DNA of 64,000 nucleotides from Streptomyces avicenniae (GCF_000719135.1 NZ_JOEK01000019.1:72754-136753), one strand, 5' to 3'; positions 22,572-31,987 are shown, counted from the stretch's first letter. Notes: generated by a model not told the origin, from the letters alone. Made by a program: numbers and translations.

Positions 22572-22907
22572 GTGCTGACTGTTGCCCCTGACATCGAGGT
22601 GCTGGCGCGGTTCGGTCGCGCGCTGGCCGACCCGATCCGCTGCCGCCTGCTGCTCGCCCTGCGCGAGGCACCGGCCCACCCCGCCGACCTGGCCGACCGG
22701 CTGGGCATCTCCCGTACCCGGCTGTCCAACCACCTCGCGTGCCTGCGGGACTGCGGCCTGGTCGTGGCCGTCCCGGTGGGGCGGCGCACCCGGTACGAAC
22801 TCGCCGACCCGCGCCTCGGGCACGCGCTGGACGACCTGCGCGCGGCCGTGGTCGCCGTCGAGGCGGACCGCACCTGCGCCGACGCCGACGAGAAGGGCTG
22901 CTGCTGA
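22572..22907 (+). CDS. cmtR: CmtR-like ArsR/SmtB metal-sensing repressor
   Basis: This is a 111-residue winged-helix repressor (residues about 10-80). Cys57 and Cys61 (SNHLACLRDCGLV) and Cys102 (DRTCADAD) fall at exactly the three positions that bind Cd/Pb in mycobacterial CmtR. The tail has two more Cys (KGCC). It should repress the downstream cation exporter until metal binds. TACTAA at 22557-22562 is a -10 element only 9 bases before the GTG start, so the message is probably leaderless. Its TGA overlaps the ATG of the exporter gene by one base. Confidence 0.88.
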   Translation: MLTVAPDIEVLARFGRALADPIRCRLLLALREAPAHPADLADRLGISRTRLSNHLACLRDCGLVVAVPVGRRTRYELADPRLGHALDDLRAAVVAVEADRTCADADEKGCC

Positions 22908-23611
22908 TGGCGGGCATACCCGTGGCCCTGACGGTGGGCCCCTCCCCGGCGCGGCGCGAGGCGCTGGCCCGCCGGGTGCGGTGGCTCGTCGCCGCGACCA
23001 TCGCCTACAACCTGGTCGAGGCGGCGGTCGCGCTCACCGCGGGCACGCTCGCCTCGTCCTCCGCGCTGATCGGCTTCGGCCTGGACTCGCTGGTCGAGGT
23101 CTCCTCGGCGGCGGCCGTGGCCTGGCAGTTCTCCGCCGCCGACCACGCGGTGCGGGAGGCACGGGAGGCGCGGGCCCTGCGCGTCATCGCCGTCTCGTTC
23201 TTCGCGCTGGCCGCCTACGTCAGCGTCGATGCCGTCCGCACACTGACCGGGGGCCACGCGGCGGACGACTCGCTGCCCGGCATCGTGCTGGCGGCGCTGT
23301 CGCTGGCCGTGATGCCGTTCCTGTCGGCCGCCCAGCGGCGGGCCGGGCGTGAACTGGGCTCCGCCTCGGCGGTCGCCGACTCGCGCCAGACCCTGCTGTG
23401 CACCTACCTGTCCGCCGTGCTGCTGGCCGGGCTCGTGGCCAACGCCACCCTGGGCTGGAGCTGGGCCGACCCCGTGGCCGCGCTGGTGATCGCGGCCGTG
23501 GCGGTGCGCGAGGGCCGCGACGCCTGGCGCGGGGACGCCTGCTGCGCCGCACCGGCGCCCCGGCAGGCGGAACGCGCCGACGGCTGCGACTGCTGCGCCC
23601 CGGCCGCTTGA
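22907..23611 (+). CDS. Cation diffusion facilitator family transporter with Cys-rich tail
   Basis: This is a 234-residue membrane protein with about six helices, a little shorter than typical CDF exporters. Helix 2 has SSALIGFGLDSLVEVSS, with the Asp and Glu of a CDF metal site. The last helix region reads GWSWADPVAALVIAAV. The C-terminus CCAAPAPRQ and DGCDCCAPAA is cysteine-rich and may bind or deliver metal. Coupled start and stop codons with the CmtR-like repressor indicate metal-induced export (Cd, Zn, Pb or Co are possible). It lacks a long cytosolic C-terminal domain. Confidence 0.82.
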   Translation: MAGIPVALTVGPSPARREALARRVRWLVAATIAYNLVEAAVALTAGTLASSSALIGFGLDSLVEVSSAAAVAWQFSAADHAVREAREARALRVIAVSFFALAAYVSVDAVRTLTGGHAADDSLPGIVLAALSLAVMPFLSAAQRRAGRELGSASAVADSRQTLLCTYLSAVLLAGLVANATLGWSWADPVAALVIAAVAVREGRDAWRGDACCAAPAPRQAERADGCDCCAPAA

Positions 23612-23639
23612 CCTTCGAGCCGGGTCGAAGGTCTACGGT
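23608..23639 (+). promoter_or_regulatory. MerR-type promoter with 9-base inverted repeat operator
   Basis: -35 TTGACC (23608-23613) and -10 TACGGT (23634-23639) are 20 bases apart, the long spacing MerR-family activators need. Between them lie perfect 9-base arms GACCTTCGA and TCGAAGGTC around a 6-base centre (23610-23633). Transcription should start at or beside ATG 23647, so the regulator's own message is probably leaderless and autoregulated. Confidence 0.75.
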
Positions 23640-23646
23640 CGGCCGT

Positions 23647-24372
23647 ATGAGCGCGATGCGGATCTCCCGGCTCGCCGAACGCACCGGCGTCCCGGCGACC
23701 ACCCTGCGGTACTACGGCGCGGCGGGCCTGCTGCCCGCCGCGCGGACGGCCTCCGGCTACCGCGTCTACGGCGAGGACGCCGTGGAGCGGCTGGAGTTCA
23801 TCGGCGCCGCCAAGCATCTGGGGCTGCCGCTCGAAGAGATCGCCGAGCTGCTGTCCGTGTGGGAGTCGGGCGCGTGCCGTGAGGTGAAGGCGGAGCTGCG
23901 GCCGAGGATCGCCGCCCGGCTGGCGGCGGCCGAGGGGCGCGCGGCCGAACTGGCGGCCTTCACCGCCGGGTTGCGCGCCGCGCTGGAGCACCTGGCGGCG
24001 CTGCCCGACCGCACCGGGCGCTGTGATCCCGGGTGCGGCTTCCTCGCCCCTGGCCGGGCGACCGCCGTGCCGGAGCGGTGGCGTGCGGCGGCGGTGGCGT
24101 GCTCGCTCGGCGGCGGCGCGCGGGAGGAACGCGTCGCCGCTTGGCGGCGGGCCCTCGACGGCGCACGCCGCGTCGAGATCCCCGAGGGGCTGCGGCTGAC
24201 GCTGCCCGCGGCGCGCGCCGCGACGGTCGCGGGGCTGGCGGCGGACGAGCAGGGCTGCTGCCCGTTCCTCGACTTCCGCCTCCACCTCGACGGCCCGGAC
24301 CTCCACCTGGAGGTCCGCGCCCCGGCCGAGGGCGCCGCACTGCTCACCGAACTGTTCACCCCCGCCGCCTGA
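23647..24372 (+). CDS. MerR-family heavy-metal-responsive regulator with extra C-terminal Cys domain
   Basis: This is a 241-residue protein. The MerR HTH (residues 4-70) includes ISRLAERTGVPATTLRYY and GYRVYGEDAVERLEFI. The metal-site cysteines are Cys77 (SGACREV), Cys126 and Cys130 (RCDPGCGF), a MerR/ZntR-like pattern. Residues about 140-241 form an extra domain not found in short MerR sensors. It includes a DEQGCCPFLDFRL segment with two adjacent Cys (204-205) that could bind metal. Its own promoter carries the operator described above. It follows the CmtR-CDF pair by 36 bases and probably belongs to the same metal-response group. Confidence 0.82.
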   Translation: MSAMRISRLAERTGVPATTLRYYGAAGLLPAARTASGYRVYGEDAVERLEFIGAAKHLGLPLEEIAELLSVWESGACREVKAELRPRIAARLAAAEGRAAELAAFTAGLRAALEHLAALPDRTGRCDPGCGFLAPGRATAVPERWRAAAVACSLGGGAREERVAAWRRALDGARRVEIPEGLRLTLPAARAATVAGLAADEQGCCPFLDFRLHLDGPDLHLEVRAPAEGAALLTELFTPAA

Positions 24373-24522
24373 CCGGCACCGTCCCCTTCGGCATGGTAGG
24401 ACGGCATATGTCCCACGAGAGGGATGGCCTGTTCCTAGCGAAGGCCGGAGCAAGGACGGTCGCCCCCGTCACGCACGGTGCTAGCGTTGCCGCCCTCGGT
24501 CCCCGAACGGGGGGAGGATGCC

Positions 24523-24792
24523 GTGACGAGGTCATGGGAAGCTGATCCGGAGACGACATTCGTACGGCGGCTCGGCAAGTCGCCGCAGGAACTGGGAGTC
24601 ACCTCGGACACCCCCGACTGCCCCGACATGTGGGAGCTGGCCAACGGCGATGTCGCCGTCATCGGGCGGGACTTGTCGAGTTCCCTCGGCACGAGGCTGC
24701 CCGCAGGGGTGTCGATCGGCCCGGACGAACGCCTCGTGGTGATCCCGAGGAGCATGCTCGTCGCCGCGAAGCCTGACATCCCCGGTGTCTGA
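24523..24792 (+). CDS. Small conserved hypothetical protein
   Basis: This is an 89-residue protein reading VTRSWEADPETTFVRRLGK, followed by SPQELGVTSDTPDCPDMWEL and IGPDERLVVIPRSMLVAAK. Such proteins are common in streptomycetes with no known function. GGGGAGG stands six bases before GTG 24523, and TAGCGT (24482-24487) is a plausible -10 element. No metal-binding or membrane motif is visible. The 150 bases before it hold no other gene. Confidence 0.72.
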   Translation: MTRSWEADPETTFVRRLGKSPQELGVTSDTPDCPDMWELANGDVAVIGRDLSSSLGTRLPAGVSIGPDERLVVIPRSMLVAAKPDIPGV

Positions 24793-24851
24793 CGCGTTCC
24801 TCCCCCGCTGAGTCGCGCGCTACCGCGACGACCGTCCGGGACACGACGTGA

Positions 24852-26006
24852 TCATGTACGCGCCGTGGGGGCGGTGCGGGGGACGGGGCGCTGGTGGGGG
24901 CCGTCGTAGGAGGCGAGCGGCCGGATGAGCGCGTTGTGGGCGAGCTGTTCGGTGATGTGCGCGGTCCAGCCGGTGACGCGGCTCATCACGAACAGGGACG
25001 TGAAGACCGAGGTGTCGAACCCCATGAGGTGGTACGCGAGCCCCGCCGGGTAGTCCAGGTTGGGGTGGATGCCCTTGCGGGCGAGCATGGCCTCGCGCAG
25101 GGCGGTGTGCAGCGCGGCCAGGCGGGCCACGGCGGGGTCGTCCGCGCGGGCCACCAGGCGGTCGAGCGCGCCCTGCATGACGGGGACGCGCGAGTCGCCG
25201 TGCTTGTAGACGCGGTGGCCGAAGCCCATGATCTTGCGCCGGGCGGCCAGCGCCCCGTCCAGCCACTCCCCCGCCCGCGCGGGGTCGCCGATCTCGTCCA
25301 GCATGTGCATGACGGCCTCGTTGGCGCCGCCGTGCAGCGGGCCCTTGAGGGCGCCCACGGCGGCGGTGACCGCGCTGTGCAGGTCGGAGAGCGTGGAGGT
25401 GACGACGCGCGCGGTGAACGTCGAGGCGTTGAAGCTGTGTTCGGCGTAGAGCGTGAGCGAGATCTCGAAGGCGCGCAGCACTTCGGGATCGGGGACGGCG
25501 CCGAAGCACATGTGGAAGAAGTTCTCGGCGTAGCCGAGGCCGGGGTCGGGCGGGATCGGGGCGAGGTGTCGGCGGCGGCGCTGGTCGGCGGCGACGACGG
25601 TGGGCAGTTTCGCCAGCAGGGCCAGGGACTTGGCGCGTTGGGCGACGGGGCTGCCGTCGTCCTCGGTGGGGTCCTCGGCGCCGAGGAGGCTGACGGCGGT
25701 GCGCAGGACGTCCATGGGGTGGCAGGTCTCGGGCAGCCGCGCCAGCAGTTCGGCGGTGGTGCGGCCGAGCGGACGCAGGGCGCGTTCGCGTGCCTGGAAC
25801 TCGCGGAGCTGTGCGGCGTCGGGGAGTTCGCCGTGCCACAGCAGGTGGGCGACTTCCTCGAACGAGCGGTGGGCGGCGAGGTCCTGCACCGGATAGCCGC
25901 GATAGGTCAGGGAGTTGGTCTCCTGGATGACGGTGGAGATCTCGGTGGTATCGACGACGACACCGGCGAGGCCGCGGTGGATCGCGGGTGGGGCGGTGGT
26001 GGACAT
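24852..26006 (-). CDS. prpC: 2-Methylcitrate synthase / citrate synthase 2
   Basis: This is a 384-residue synthase. The type II citrate synthase fold has the substrate His in AEHSFNASTF, the GPLHGGANE motif (about 220) and IMGFGHRVYK, with the active-site His. The closing segment is ASYDGPHQR. It joins propionyl-CoA (or acetyl-CoA) with oxaloacetate in the methylcitrate cycle. It is third after prpD and prpB, 21 bases from prpB, which favours the methylcitrate role. The whole set faces the divergent PrpR-type regulator. Confidence 0.92.
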   Translation of the reverse strand: MSTTAPPAIHRGLAGVVVDTTEISTVIQETNSLTYRGYPVQDLAAHRSFEEVAHLLWHGELPDAAQLREFQARERALRPLGRTTAELLARLPETCHPMDVLRTAVSLLGAEDPTEDDGSPVAQRAKSLALLAKLPTVVAADQRRRRHLAPIPPDPGLGYAENFFHMCFGAVPDPEVLRAFEISLTLYAEHSFNASTFTARVVTSTLSDLHSAVTAAVGALKGPLHGGANEAVMHMLDEIGDPARAGEWLDGALAARRKIMGFGHRVYKHGDSRVPVMQGALDRLVARADDPAVARLAALHTALREAMLARKGIHPNLDYPAGLAYHLMGFDTSVFTSLFVMSRVTGWTAHITEQLAHNALIRPLASYDGPHQRPVPRTAPTART

Positions 26007-26027
26007 TGGGAGGGGCCTTCCGGTGCG

Positions 26028-26936
26028 TCAGGTGCCGGGCGGGAGCGTGAAGTCGTGGACGGACGTGTCGAAGCGCGCGTAGTCCTGGTAGCCGAGGAGT
26101 TCGTACAGGCGTGAGCGGGTCTGCATCCGTGGCAGCAGGGATTCCTGGCTGCCTTCGGCGGCGAGCGTGCGCAGCCCGTTCTCGACGGCGTCCATGGCGA
26201 GGCGCAGCAGGGTGACGGGGTAGAGCGCGATGTCGTAGCCCAGGTCGGCCAGGGTGCGGGTGTCCAGGAGGGGGCTCTTGCCGAACTCGGTCATGTTGGC
26301 GAGCAGCGGGACGGGGACGGCGGCGCGGAAGGCGGCGAACTCGGCCTCGTCGGCGAGTGCTTCGGGGAAGATCGCGTCGGCGCCCGCGTCGATGTACGCC
26401 TTGGCCCGGTCGATCGCGGCGTCGAGCCCTTCGACGGCGCGGGCGTCGGTGCGTGCCATGAGGAGGAAGCCGGGGTCGCGGCGGGCGTCGGCGGCGGCGC
26501 GGACGCGGCGGACCATCTCCGCGCGCGGCACGACCGCCTTGCCGTCGAGGTGGCCGCAGCGCTTGGGGTTGACCTGGTCCTCCAGGTGCAGTCCTGCGAG
26601 GCCCGCGTCCTCCATGAGCTGGACGGTGCGGGCGGCGTTCATCGGTTCGCCGAATCCGGTGTCGGCGTCGATGAGGACGGGCAGGTCGGTGGCGCGCGTC
26701 GTCTGCTGGGCGCGGGCGGCGATCTCGGTGGAGGTGGTGAGGCCGATGTCGGGCAGTCCGAGGTCGGCGGCGAGGACGGCTCCCGACAGGTAGGCGGCCT
26801 CGAAGCCGGTGTCCTGGACGAGGCGGGCGGTCAGCGGGTTGAGGGCGCCCGGCATGACGAGGAGCCGCCCGGTGGCGAGCCGTTCGCGCAGGCGTCGGCG
26901 GCGTTCCTCGGGGGTGGTGCTCGTGTGGAGGAGCAT
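26028..26936 (-). CDS. prpB: Methylisocitrate lyase
   Basis: This is a 302-residue lyase of the PEP mutase/isocitrate lyase superfamily. The metal site is LIDADTGFGEPMNAARTVQ, the catalytic Cys loop is EDQVNPKRCGHLDGKAVV, and LMARTDARAVEGLDAAI follows. It splits 2-methylisocitrate into pyruvate and succinate. Its ATG overlaps the prpD stop by one base (TGATG), and GAGGGG precedes it. It is the middle gene of prpDBC. Confidence 0.93.
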   Translation of the reverse strand: MLLHTSTTPEERRRRLRERLATGRLLVMPGALNPLTARLVQDTGFEAAYLSGAVLAADLGLPDIGLTTSTEIAARAQQTTRATDLPVLIDADTGFGEPMNAARTVQLMEDAGLAGLHLEDQVNPKRCGHLDGKAVVPRAEMVRRVRAAADARRDPGFLLMARTDARAVEGLDAAIDRAKAYIDAGADAIFPEALADEAEFAAFRAAVPVPLLANMTEFGKSPLLDTRTLADLGYDIALYPVTLLRLAMDAVENGLRTLAAEGSQESLLPRMQTRSRLYELLGYQDYARFDTSVHDFTLPPGT

Positions 26937-28447
26937 CAGAACAGCCCCTCGGGGAGGCGGGCGTCGAGTGCGGCGATGGCCCGCGTGTCGGTGACGGGGA
27001 ACAGGCCGTCGAGCCCTGGCGCGTCGAGGGCGGCGAGGCGTTCGGCCGTGGAGAGGAAGCGGTCCTGGTCGGCTGCGGTGACGACGCCTTCGGCCAGCGT
27101 GCGGAACTTGGCGCTGTAGGCGGGGCGGTCGAAGGGGCGGGCACCGGCCGGGTGGGCGTCGGCGACGGCGAGTTCGTCCTCGATGACCGTGCCGTCGTCC
27201 AGGGTGACCACCGCACGGCCGCCGAAGGCGCGGCGGGCCGGGTCGGGTTCGTGGTAGCGGCGGGTCCACTCCGGGTCCTCGACGGTGGTGATCCGGCGCC
27301 ACAGCGCGACGGTCGCGGGGCGCCGCGCGCGGTCGGGGGCGTACGAGCGTTCGTGGTGCCAGGTGCCGTCCTCCAAGGCGACGGCGAGGATGTACGGCAG
27401 CGAGTGGTCGAGGGTCTCGCGGCTGGCGGTGGGGGCGTACTTCTGGGGGTCGTTCGCGCCGGAGCCGATCACGTGGTGGGTGTGGTGGCTGGTGTGCAGG
27501 ACGACCGAGCGGACGCGCTCCGTGGGGCCGGTGCGCTCGCGCAGCCGCCGCGCCAGGTCGATGACGGCCTGGGCCTGGTACTCGGCGGAGTGCTCCTTGG
27601 TGTACGTGTCGAGGATGGCGCGGCGGGGCTCGTCGGGCGCGGGCAGGGGCACGGTCCACGCGCCGTCCGGGCCGTCGAGCATCCAGGCGAGGAAGCCGTC
27701 CTCGCCCTCGTAGACCGGCGAGGGCGACGTCTCGCCCCGCATCGCGCGGTCCACGGCCTCGATCGCGGCCTTGGCGGCGAAGGCGGGCGCGTACGCCTTC
27801 CAGCTGGAGATCTCGCCCTTGCGGGACTGGCGGGTGGCGGTGGTGGTGTGCACGGCCTGCTGGACGGCCTGGTGGACCGTCCCGGTCGGCAGCCGCAGCA
27901 GCGCGCCGATGCCGCAGGCGGTGGCGGCGGCCAGGTGGGCCACGTGGTCGATGCGGTGCTTGTGGAGGCAGATGCCCTTGACCAGCGCGACGTGGACCTC
28001 GTAGGCGGCGACGATGCCGCGCAGCAGGTCGGCGCCGGTGCGGCCGGTGTGCTGGGCGACGGCCAGGAGGGGCGGGATGTTGTCGCCCGGGTGGGAGTAG
28101 TCGGCGGCCAGGTAGGTGTCGTGGAAGTCCAGTTCACGCACGGCCGTGCCGTTCGCCCAGGCGGCCCACTCCGGGGAGACGCGGGCGGACGAGCCGAGGA
28201 CGGACGCGCCGCGCCGCGTGCCCGCGCCGTGGGCGGTGGCCTGGGCGCGGGCGACGGCGACGGGGCGGCGGTTCAGGGACGCGACGGCCACGGCCGCGTT
28301 GTCGATGACGCGGTTGACGGCCATGGCGGCGCTGTCGGCGTCCGGCTGCCCGGTGGCGGTGGCCACGGCGGCGAGTTTCCAGGCGAGCTGGTCCTCGCGC
28401 GGCAGGTGGTCGGCGCTGGGGTGGACCCGGACGTGGTGCTCGATCAC
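26936..28447 (-). CDS. prpD: 2-Methylcitrate dehydratase
   Basis: This is a 503-residue MmgE/PrpD-family protein. Typical segments are [70 protein letters not shown] and [21 protein letters not shown] (each quoted only as family landmarks). It dehydrates methylcitrate before prpB acts. GTG 28447 has GAGGAG four bases upstream. It is the first gene of the minus-strand propionate operon, divergent from the PrpR-like regulator. Confidence 0.92.
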   Translation of the reverse strand: MIEHHVRVHPSADHLPREDQLAWKLAAVATATGQPDADSAAMAVNRVIDNAAVAVASLNRRPVAVARAQATAHGAGTRRGASVLGSSARVSPEWAAWANGTAVRELDFHDTYLAADYSHPGDNIPPLLAVAQHTGRTGADLLRGIVAAYEVHVALVKGICLHKHRIDHVAHLAAATACGIGALLRLPTGTVHQAVQQAVHTTTATRQSRKGEISSWKAYAPAFAAKAAIEAVDRAMRGETSPSPVYEGEDGFLAWMLDGPDGAWTVPLPAPDEPRRAILDTYTKEHSAEYQAQAVIDLARRLRERTGPTERVRSVVLHTSHHTHHVIGSGANDPQKYAPTASRETLDHSLPYILAVALEDGTWHHERSYAPDRARRPATVALWRRITTVEDPEWTRRYHEPDPARRAFGGRAVVTLDDGTVIEDELAVADAHPAGARPFDRPAYSAKFRTLAEGVVTAADQDRFLSTAERLAALDAPGLDGLFPVTDTRAIAALDARLPEGLF

Positions 28448-28575
28448 GGAACTCCTCGCGGGGGGACGTGCGGCGGTGCGGAGGGACGTGATCGAGCCTG
28501 CCCGGTGCCCGGCGGCCGGGCCACCGCTCCACGCTGCGGAATCCGTACAGCCAGGACCTGCGGATCTGCGGATTC

Positions 28576-28603
28576 TGCGAAAGGTGCGAATGCTATGTTC
28601 GCA
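28576..28603. promoter_or_regulatory. Probable PrpR/RamB operator cluster in the prp divergent region
   Basis: TGCGAA occurs at 28576-28581 and 28585-28590, and its inverse TTCGCA at 28598-28603. These resemble the TTTGCAAA-type half-sites recognised by PrpR/RamB regulators. The -10-like TATGTT (28594-28599) lies inside the cluster, so binding would affect expression of the regulator. The prpD start is about 130 bases away on the other side. Confidence 0.5.
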
Positions 28604-28627
28604 ACGGACGGAGAGGGAGGGGCGCGC

Positions 28628-30067
28628 ATGGCGCGGGAACCGGCTGCGCGGCGGATCTACGCCGGGGCGAAACTGCGGCGTCTGCGCCGCGAGCACGGCA
28701 TGAACCAGGTCGCCATGGCGCGCGCCCTGGGGATCTCCACCAGCTACGCGAACCAGATCGAGCAGGGCCAGCGCCCGCTGACGGCGCCCGTGCTGCTGCG
28801 TCTGGCGGAGGCGTTCGGCATCGACGCGGCGTTCTTCTCCGAGGCGGACGGGGAGCGGCTCGCCGTCGATCTGCGGACCGCGCTCGCCGACGAGGCGTGC
28901 GGGGTGCCGCTGCCCGCCGACGAGGAGATCGCGGAGGCCGCGCGCGACCACCCCGAGGTGGCGCGCGCCCTCGTCGCCCTGCACCGCCGCTACCGTGACG
29001 CCGCCGAGCAGGCCGCCGCGCTGGCCTCGCCGGGGACGCGGGCGCCGCTGCCGCCGTCGGAACCGCACGACGAGGTACGGGACTTCTTCTACGCGCACCA
29101 CAACCACTTCGAGCCGCTGGACAGCGAGGCCGAGCGCGCCGCCGCCGCCCTCGCGCCCCGCCCCGGCCGCGCCGCCGACCCGCTGATCAGGCACCTCGCC
29201 GGGCGGCACGGCGTGCGGGTCGTCGAGACGTCGCAGGGCGGGTCGGCCGACGCGCGGCGCTTCGACCGGGAGAGCGGGCTGCTGTTCCTCTCCCCCTGGC
29301 TGAGCGACGGCCAGCGCGCCTTCCAACTCGCCACCCAGCTGGCCCTGTTGGAACACGGCGCGCTCCTCGACCGCCTCGGCGACGGCGCGCGCGGCCTGTC
29401 CTCGCCCGAGTCACGGGCCCTCGCGCGCATCGGCCTCGCCACCTACTTCGCGGGCGCGCTGCTCATGCCCTACACCGCGTTCCACGCGGCGGCCGAGGAG
29501 ACGCGCTACGACGTCGAGCTGCTGTCCGCGCGCTTCGGCGTCGGCTTCGAGACGGTCTGCCACCGGCTGAGCACGCTCCAGCGCACGGGCCGCCGCGGCG
29601 TGCCGTTCTCGTTCCTGCGCGTCGATCGCGCGGGCAACATCTCGAAGCGCCAGTCCGCGACCGACTTCCACTTCTCCCGGCTCGGCGGCACCTGCCCGCT
29701 GTGGACGGTGTACGAGGCGTTCTCCTCGCCGGGCAGGACCCTGACGCAGGTCGCCGAGATGCCGGACGGCAAGCGGTACTTCTGGATCGCGCGGACCGTC
29801 ACGCGCGGCGGCCCTGGACACCACGCCGCGCGCGCCGAGTTCGCCGTCGCGCTCGGCTGCGAGGTGCGGCACGCGCACCGTCTCGTGCAGGCCGAGGGCA
29901 TCGACCTGGACGCCCCGCGCGCGGCGACACCGATCGGCCTCGGCTGCCGGATCTGCGAACGCCGCGACTGCGCGCAGCGCGCCCGTCCCCCGGCCGGGGG
30001 ACGGCTCGCCATCGCCCCGGACCGGCGCACGTACGTGCCCTACCCGGTGGAGACGCGCGCCCGTTGA
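28628..30067 (+). CDS. prpR: PrpR/RamB-type short-chain fatty-acid regulator
   Basis: This is a 479-residue regulator. An XRE-type HTH (about 15-75) reads [26 protein letters not shown] and [14 protein letters not shown]. An IrrE-like domain sits in the middle ([29 protein letters not shown]). A C-terminal ScfR/DUF2083 domain follows, with the Cys-rich [16 protein letters not shown], which in mycobacterial PrpR binds an iron-sulfur cluster. It should control the divergent prpDBC in response to propionyl-CoA. GGAGGGG precedes ATG 28628. An upstream in-frame ATG at 28595 is inside the promoter and less likely. Confidence 0.9.
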   Translation: MAREPAARRIYAGAKLRRLRREHGMNQVAMARALGISTSYANQIEQGQRPLTAPVLLRLAEAFGIDAAFFSEADGERLAVDLRTALADEACGVPLPADEEIAEAARDHPEVARALVALHRRYRDAAEQAAALASPGTRAPLPPSEPHDEVRDFFYAHHNHFEPLDSEAERAAAALAPRPGRAADPLIRHLAGRHGVRVVETSQGGSADARRFDRESGLLFLSPWLSDGQRAFQLATQLALLEHGALLDRLGDGARGLSSPESRALARIGLATYFAGALLMPYTAFHAAAEETRYDVELLSARFGVGFETVCHRLSTLQRTGRRGVPFSFLRVDRAGNISKRQSATDFHFSRLGGTCPLWTVYEAFSSPGRTLTQVAEMPDGKRYFWIARTVTRGGPGHHAARAEFAVALGCEVRHAHRLVQAEGIDLDAPRAATPIGLGCRICERRDCAQRARPPAGGRLAIAPDRRTYVPYPVETRAR

Positions 30068-30073
30068 GGGCGC
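30057..30073. terminator. Short hairpin between prpR and the convergent response-regulator gene
   Basis: GCGCCC (30057-30062) pairs with GGGCGC (30068-30073) around the 5-base loop that holds the prpR stop. It is weak, but it sits exactly between two convergent genes only 10 bases apart. Confidence 0.3.
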
Positions 30074-30077
30074 ACGC

Positions 30078-30686
30078 TCACAGCCAGCCGCGGTCGCGTG
30101 CCGTACGGGCCGCCGCGTGGCGGTTCTCCGCGCCCAGCTTCGCGGCGGCGGCGGAGAGGTAGTTGCGGACGGTGCCGGGGGCGAGCGAGGCGCGGGCGGC
30201 GATCTCGGCGATCGGGGCGCCGTCGGCGGCGAGGCCGAGGAGTTCCGTCTCGCGGTCGGTGAGGGGCGAGTCACCGGCGCTGATGGCGTCCGCCGCGAGT
30301 TCGGGGTCGATGTAGCGGGTGCCCGCGTGGACGAGGCGGATGAGCTCCGCGAGCCGCTGCGCCGAGACGGTCTTCGGCAGGAAACCGCGGACGCCCGCCG
30401 CCAGCGCCTGCTTGAGGGCGGCGGGGCGGCCGTGGCTGGTCACGATCATGACGGCGCAGCCGGGCAGCAGGGTCCGCAGCTCGGCGGCGACGGACAGCCC
30501 GTCGCGCCGGGGCATGTGCAGGTCCACGACGGCGACGTCGGGCTGGTGGGCGCGGGCCATGGCCAAGGCCTCGTCGCCGTCCGCCGCCTCGGCGACCACC
30601 TCCAGGTCGTCCTCCAGGGCGAGCAGCGCGGCCAGCGCGCCGCGGATGAGGTGCTCGTCGTCGGCGAGCAGGACGCGCAGGGTCAT
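30078..30686 (-). CDS. NarL/LuxR-type response regulator (DesR-like)
   Basis: This is a 202-residue response regulator. The receiver domain has LLADDEHLIRGAL, the phosphorylation site VVDLHMPRRDG (Asp about 54) and Lys in FLPKTVSAQRL. The LuxR HTH (about 140-200) is LTDRETELLGLAADGAPIAEIAARASLAPGTVRNYLSAA in pattern. It is the partner of the sensor kinase, whose stop overlaps this gene's ATG (ATGA). It probably activates the ABC exporter genes upstream in the same set. Confidence 0.92.
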   Translation of the reverse strand: MTLRVLLADDEHLIRGALAALLALEDDLEVVAEAADGDEALAMARAHQPDVAVVDLHMPRRDGLSVAAELRTLLPGCAVMIVTSHGRPAALKQALAAGVRGFLPKTVSAQRLAELIRLVHAGTRYIDPELAADAISAGDSPLTDRETELLGLAADGAPIAEIAARASLAPGTVRNYLSAAAAKLGAENRHAAARTARDRGWL

Positions 30687-31954
30687 CGCTCCTCCTGGCG
30701 GGGGACGGACGCGGTGAGGACGAACGTGCCGTCCTGCGCGTGCGTGGTGAGGGTGCCGCCGAGGGCGGCGAGCCGTTCGCCGAGGCCGGCGAGCCCGGTG
30801 CCGCCGCTCGACGGGGCGGGGGCGGGGGCGGGGGTGCGGGCGCCGTTGTTGGCGACGGTGAGGACGGCCCGCTCGCCCTCGACGCGCAGCCGGATCTCGC
30901 AGCTCGCGGCGTCGGAGTGCCGCAGGACGTTGGTGATCGCCTCGCGGACGACCCAGCCGAGGGCCACCTGCACGGACGGCGCGAGGGTGGCGGCGACGGC
31001 GCCTTCCGGGCCCGGCGTGTCGATGGCGCAGTCGATGCCCGCGGACTCCAGCACGCCGCGTGCGCCGGAGAGTTCGGTCGCCAGGTCCGCCTCGCGGTAG
31101 CCGCGGACGACGGCGCGGATCTCGGCCTGCGCCTCCCGGGCGATGCGCTGGACCTCCTCCATCTGGCCGACCGCCGCGTCCGTGGCGCCGCGCCTGGCCA
31201 GTTGGGCGGCCAGTTCGCTCTGGAGCGCCAGGACGGACAGGTTGCTGCCCATGACGTCGTGCAGGTCGCGGGCGAACCGCAGGCGCTCCTCGGCCACCGC
31301 GAGCTGGGCGCGCGTGTCGCGGGCGTCGAGCAGTTCCCACATGATCTGCATCATCCAGCCGGACGTCCTGCTGAAGAAGACCGAGGCGAGGGCGAACCAC
31401 AGCGTGGCCCAGAAGTTCACGAACACCGCCACGGCCGGGAGCCCGGCCGCCAGGCTCCCGGCCGTGACCAGCGCGACGACGAGCGTCACGAGGGCGGCGA
31501 TCCTGCGCGCCGGGAGGGCCTGCACGGTCAGCACCGCGACCGGGAGGATCGCGCTGCCGAGGGCGAAGACGTAGCCGGTCGCCTCGTCGCGGGTCGGGTC
31601 CGACGGCTGTCGGGCCAGGACGAGGAGCAGGACGGCGGCGCCCGCCAGGACCGCCGCGGCGATGAGCACGGTGGGGCGGGCGCGGCGGCCCACCGCCCAG
31701 CGCAGGGCCTGGGAGGCGGCCGTTCCGCCGAGCACGCCGTACGCGAAGAAGAGGAGCACGGCCGCCGTGTCGGCCCACGTCGCCCGCAGGCCGTCCGTCA
31801 CGACGGCGGCCCCGGCGACGCCGAACCCGACGGCGTAGGCGTAGAAGCCCCAGTGGGTGATCAGCTCGACCCGGGCAGGGCCCGACCGGCCGGTCCACCA
31901 CCGGAACCAGCCCGGTCCGGCCGCCGCCCCGCGCCGCGTACGGTCGTCCGGCAT
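30683..31954 (-). CDS. Membrane histidine kinase of the HisKA_3 (DesK-like) class
   Basis: This is a 423-residue sensor. Five or six hydrophobic helices fill residues about 35-185. HisKA_3 contains the phospho-acceptor His in FARDLHDVMGSNLSVLAL (about 232). The ATP-binding domain has REAITNVLRHS and GTGLAGLGERLAALGG. DesK-type kinases sense membrane state or small hydrophobic signals. The gene is coupled to its response regulator by a four-base overlap. An ABC exporter pair starts 34 bases upstream in the same direction. Confidence 0.9.
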   Translation of the reverse strand: MPDDRTRRGAAAGPGWFRWWTGRSGPARVELITHWGFYAYAVGFGVAGAAVVTDGLRATWADTAAVLLFFAYGVLGGTAASQALRWAVGRRARPTVLIAAAVLAGAAVLLLVLARQPSDPTRDEATGYVFALGSAILPVAVLTVQALPARRIAALVTLVVALVTAGSLAAGLPAVAVFVNFWATLWFALASVFFSRTSGWMMQIMWELLDARDTRAQLAVAEERLRFARDLHDVMGSNLSVLALQSELAAQLARRGATDAAVGQMEEVQRIAREAQAEIRAVVRGYREADLATELSGARGVLESAGIDCAIDTPGPEGAVAATLAPSVQVALGWVVREAITNVLRHSDAASCEIRLRVEGERAVLTVANNGARTPAPAPAPSSGGTGLAGLGERLAALGGTLTTHAQDGTFVLTASVPRQEER

Positions 31955-31987
31955 GACGTCTCCCGCTCCCGTGTCGCGTCCGTGGCC

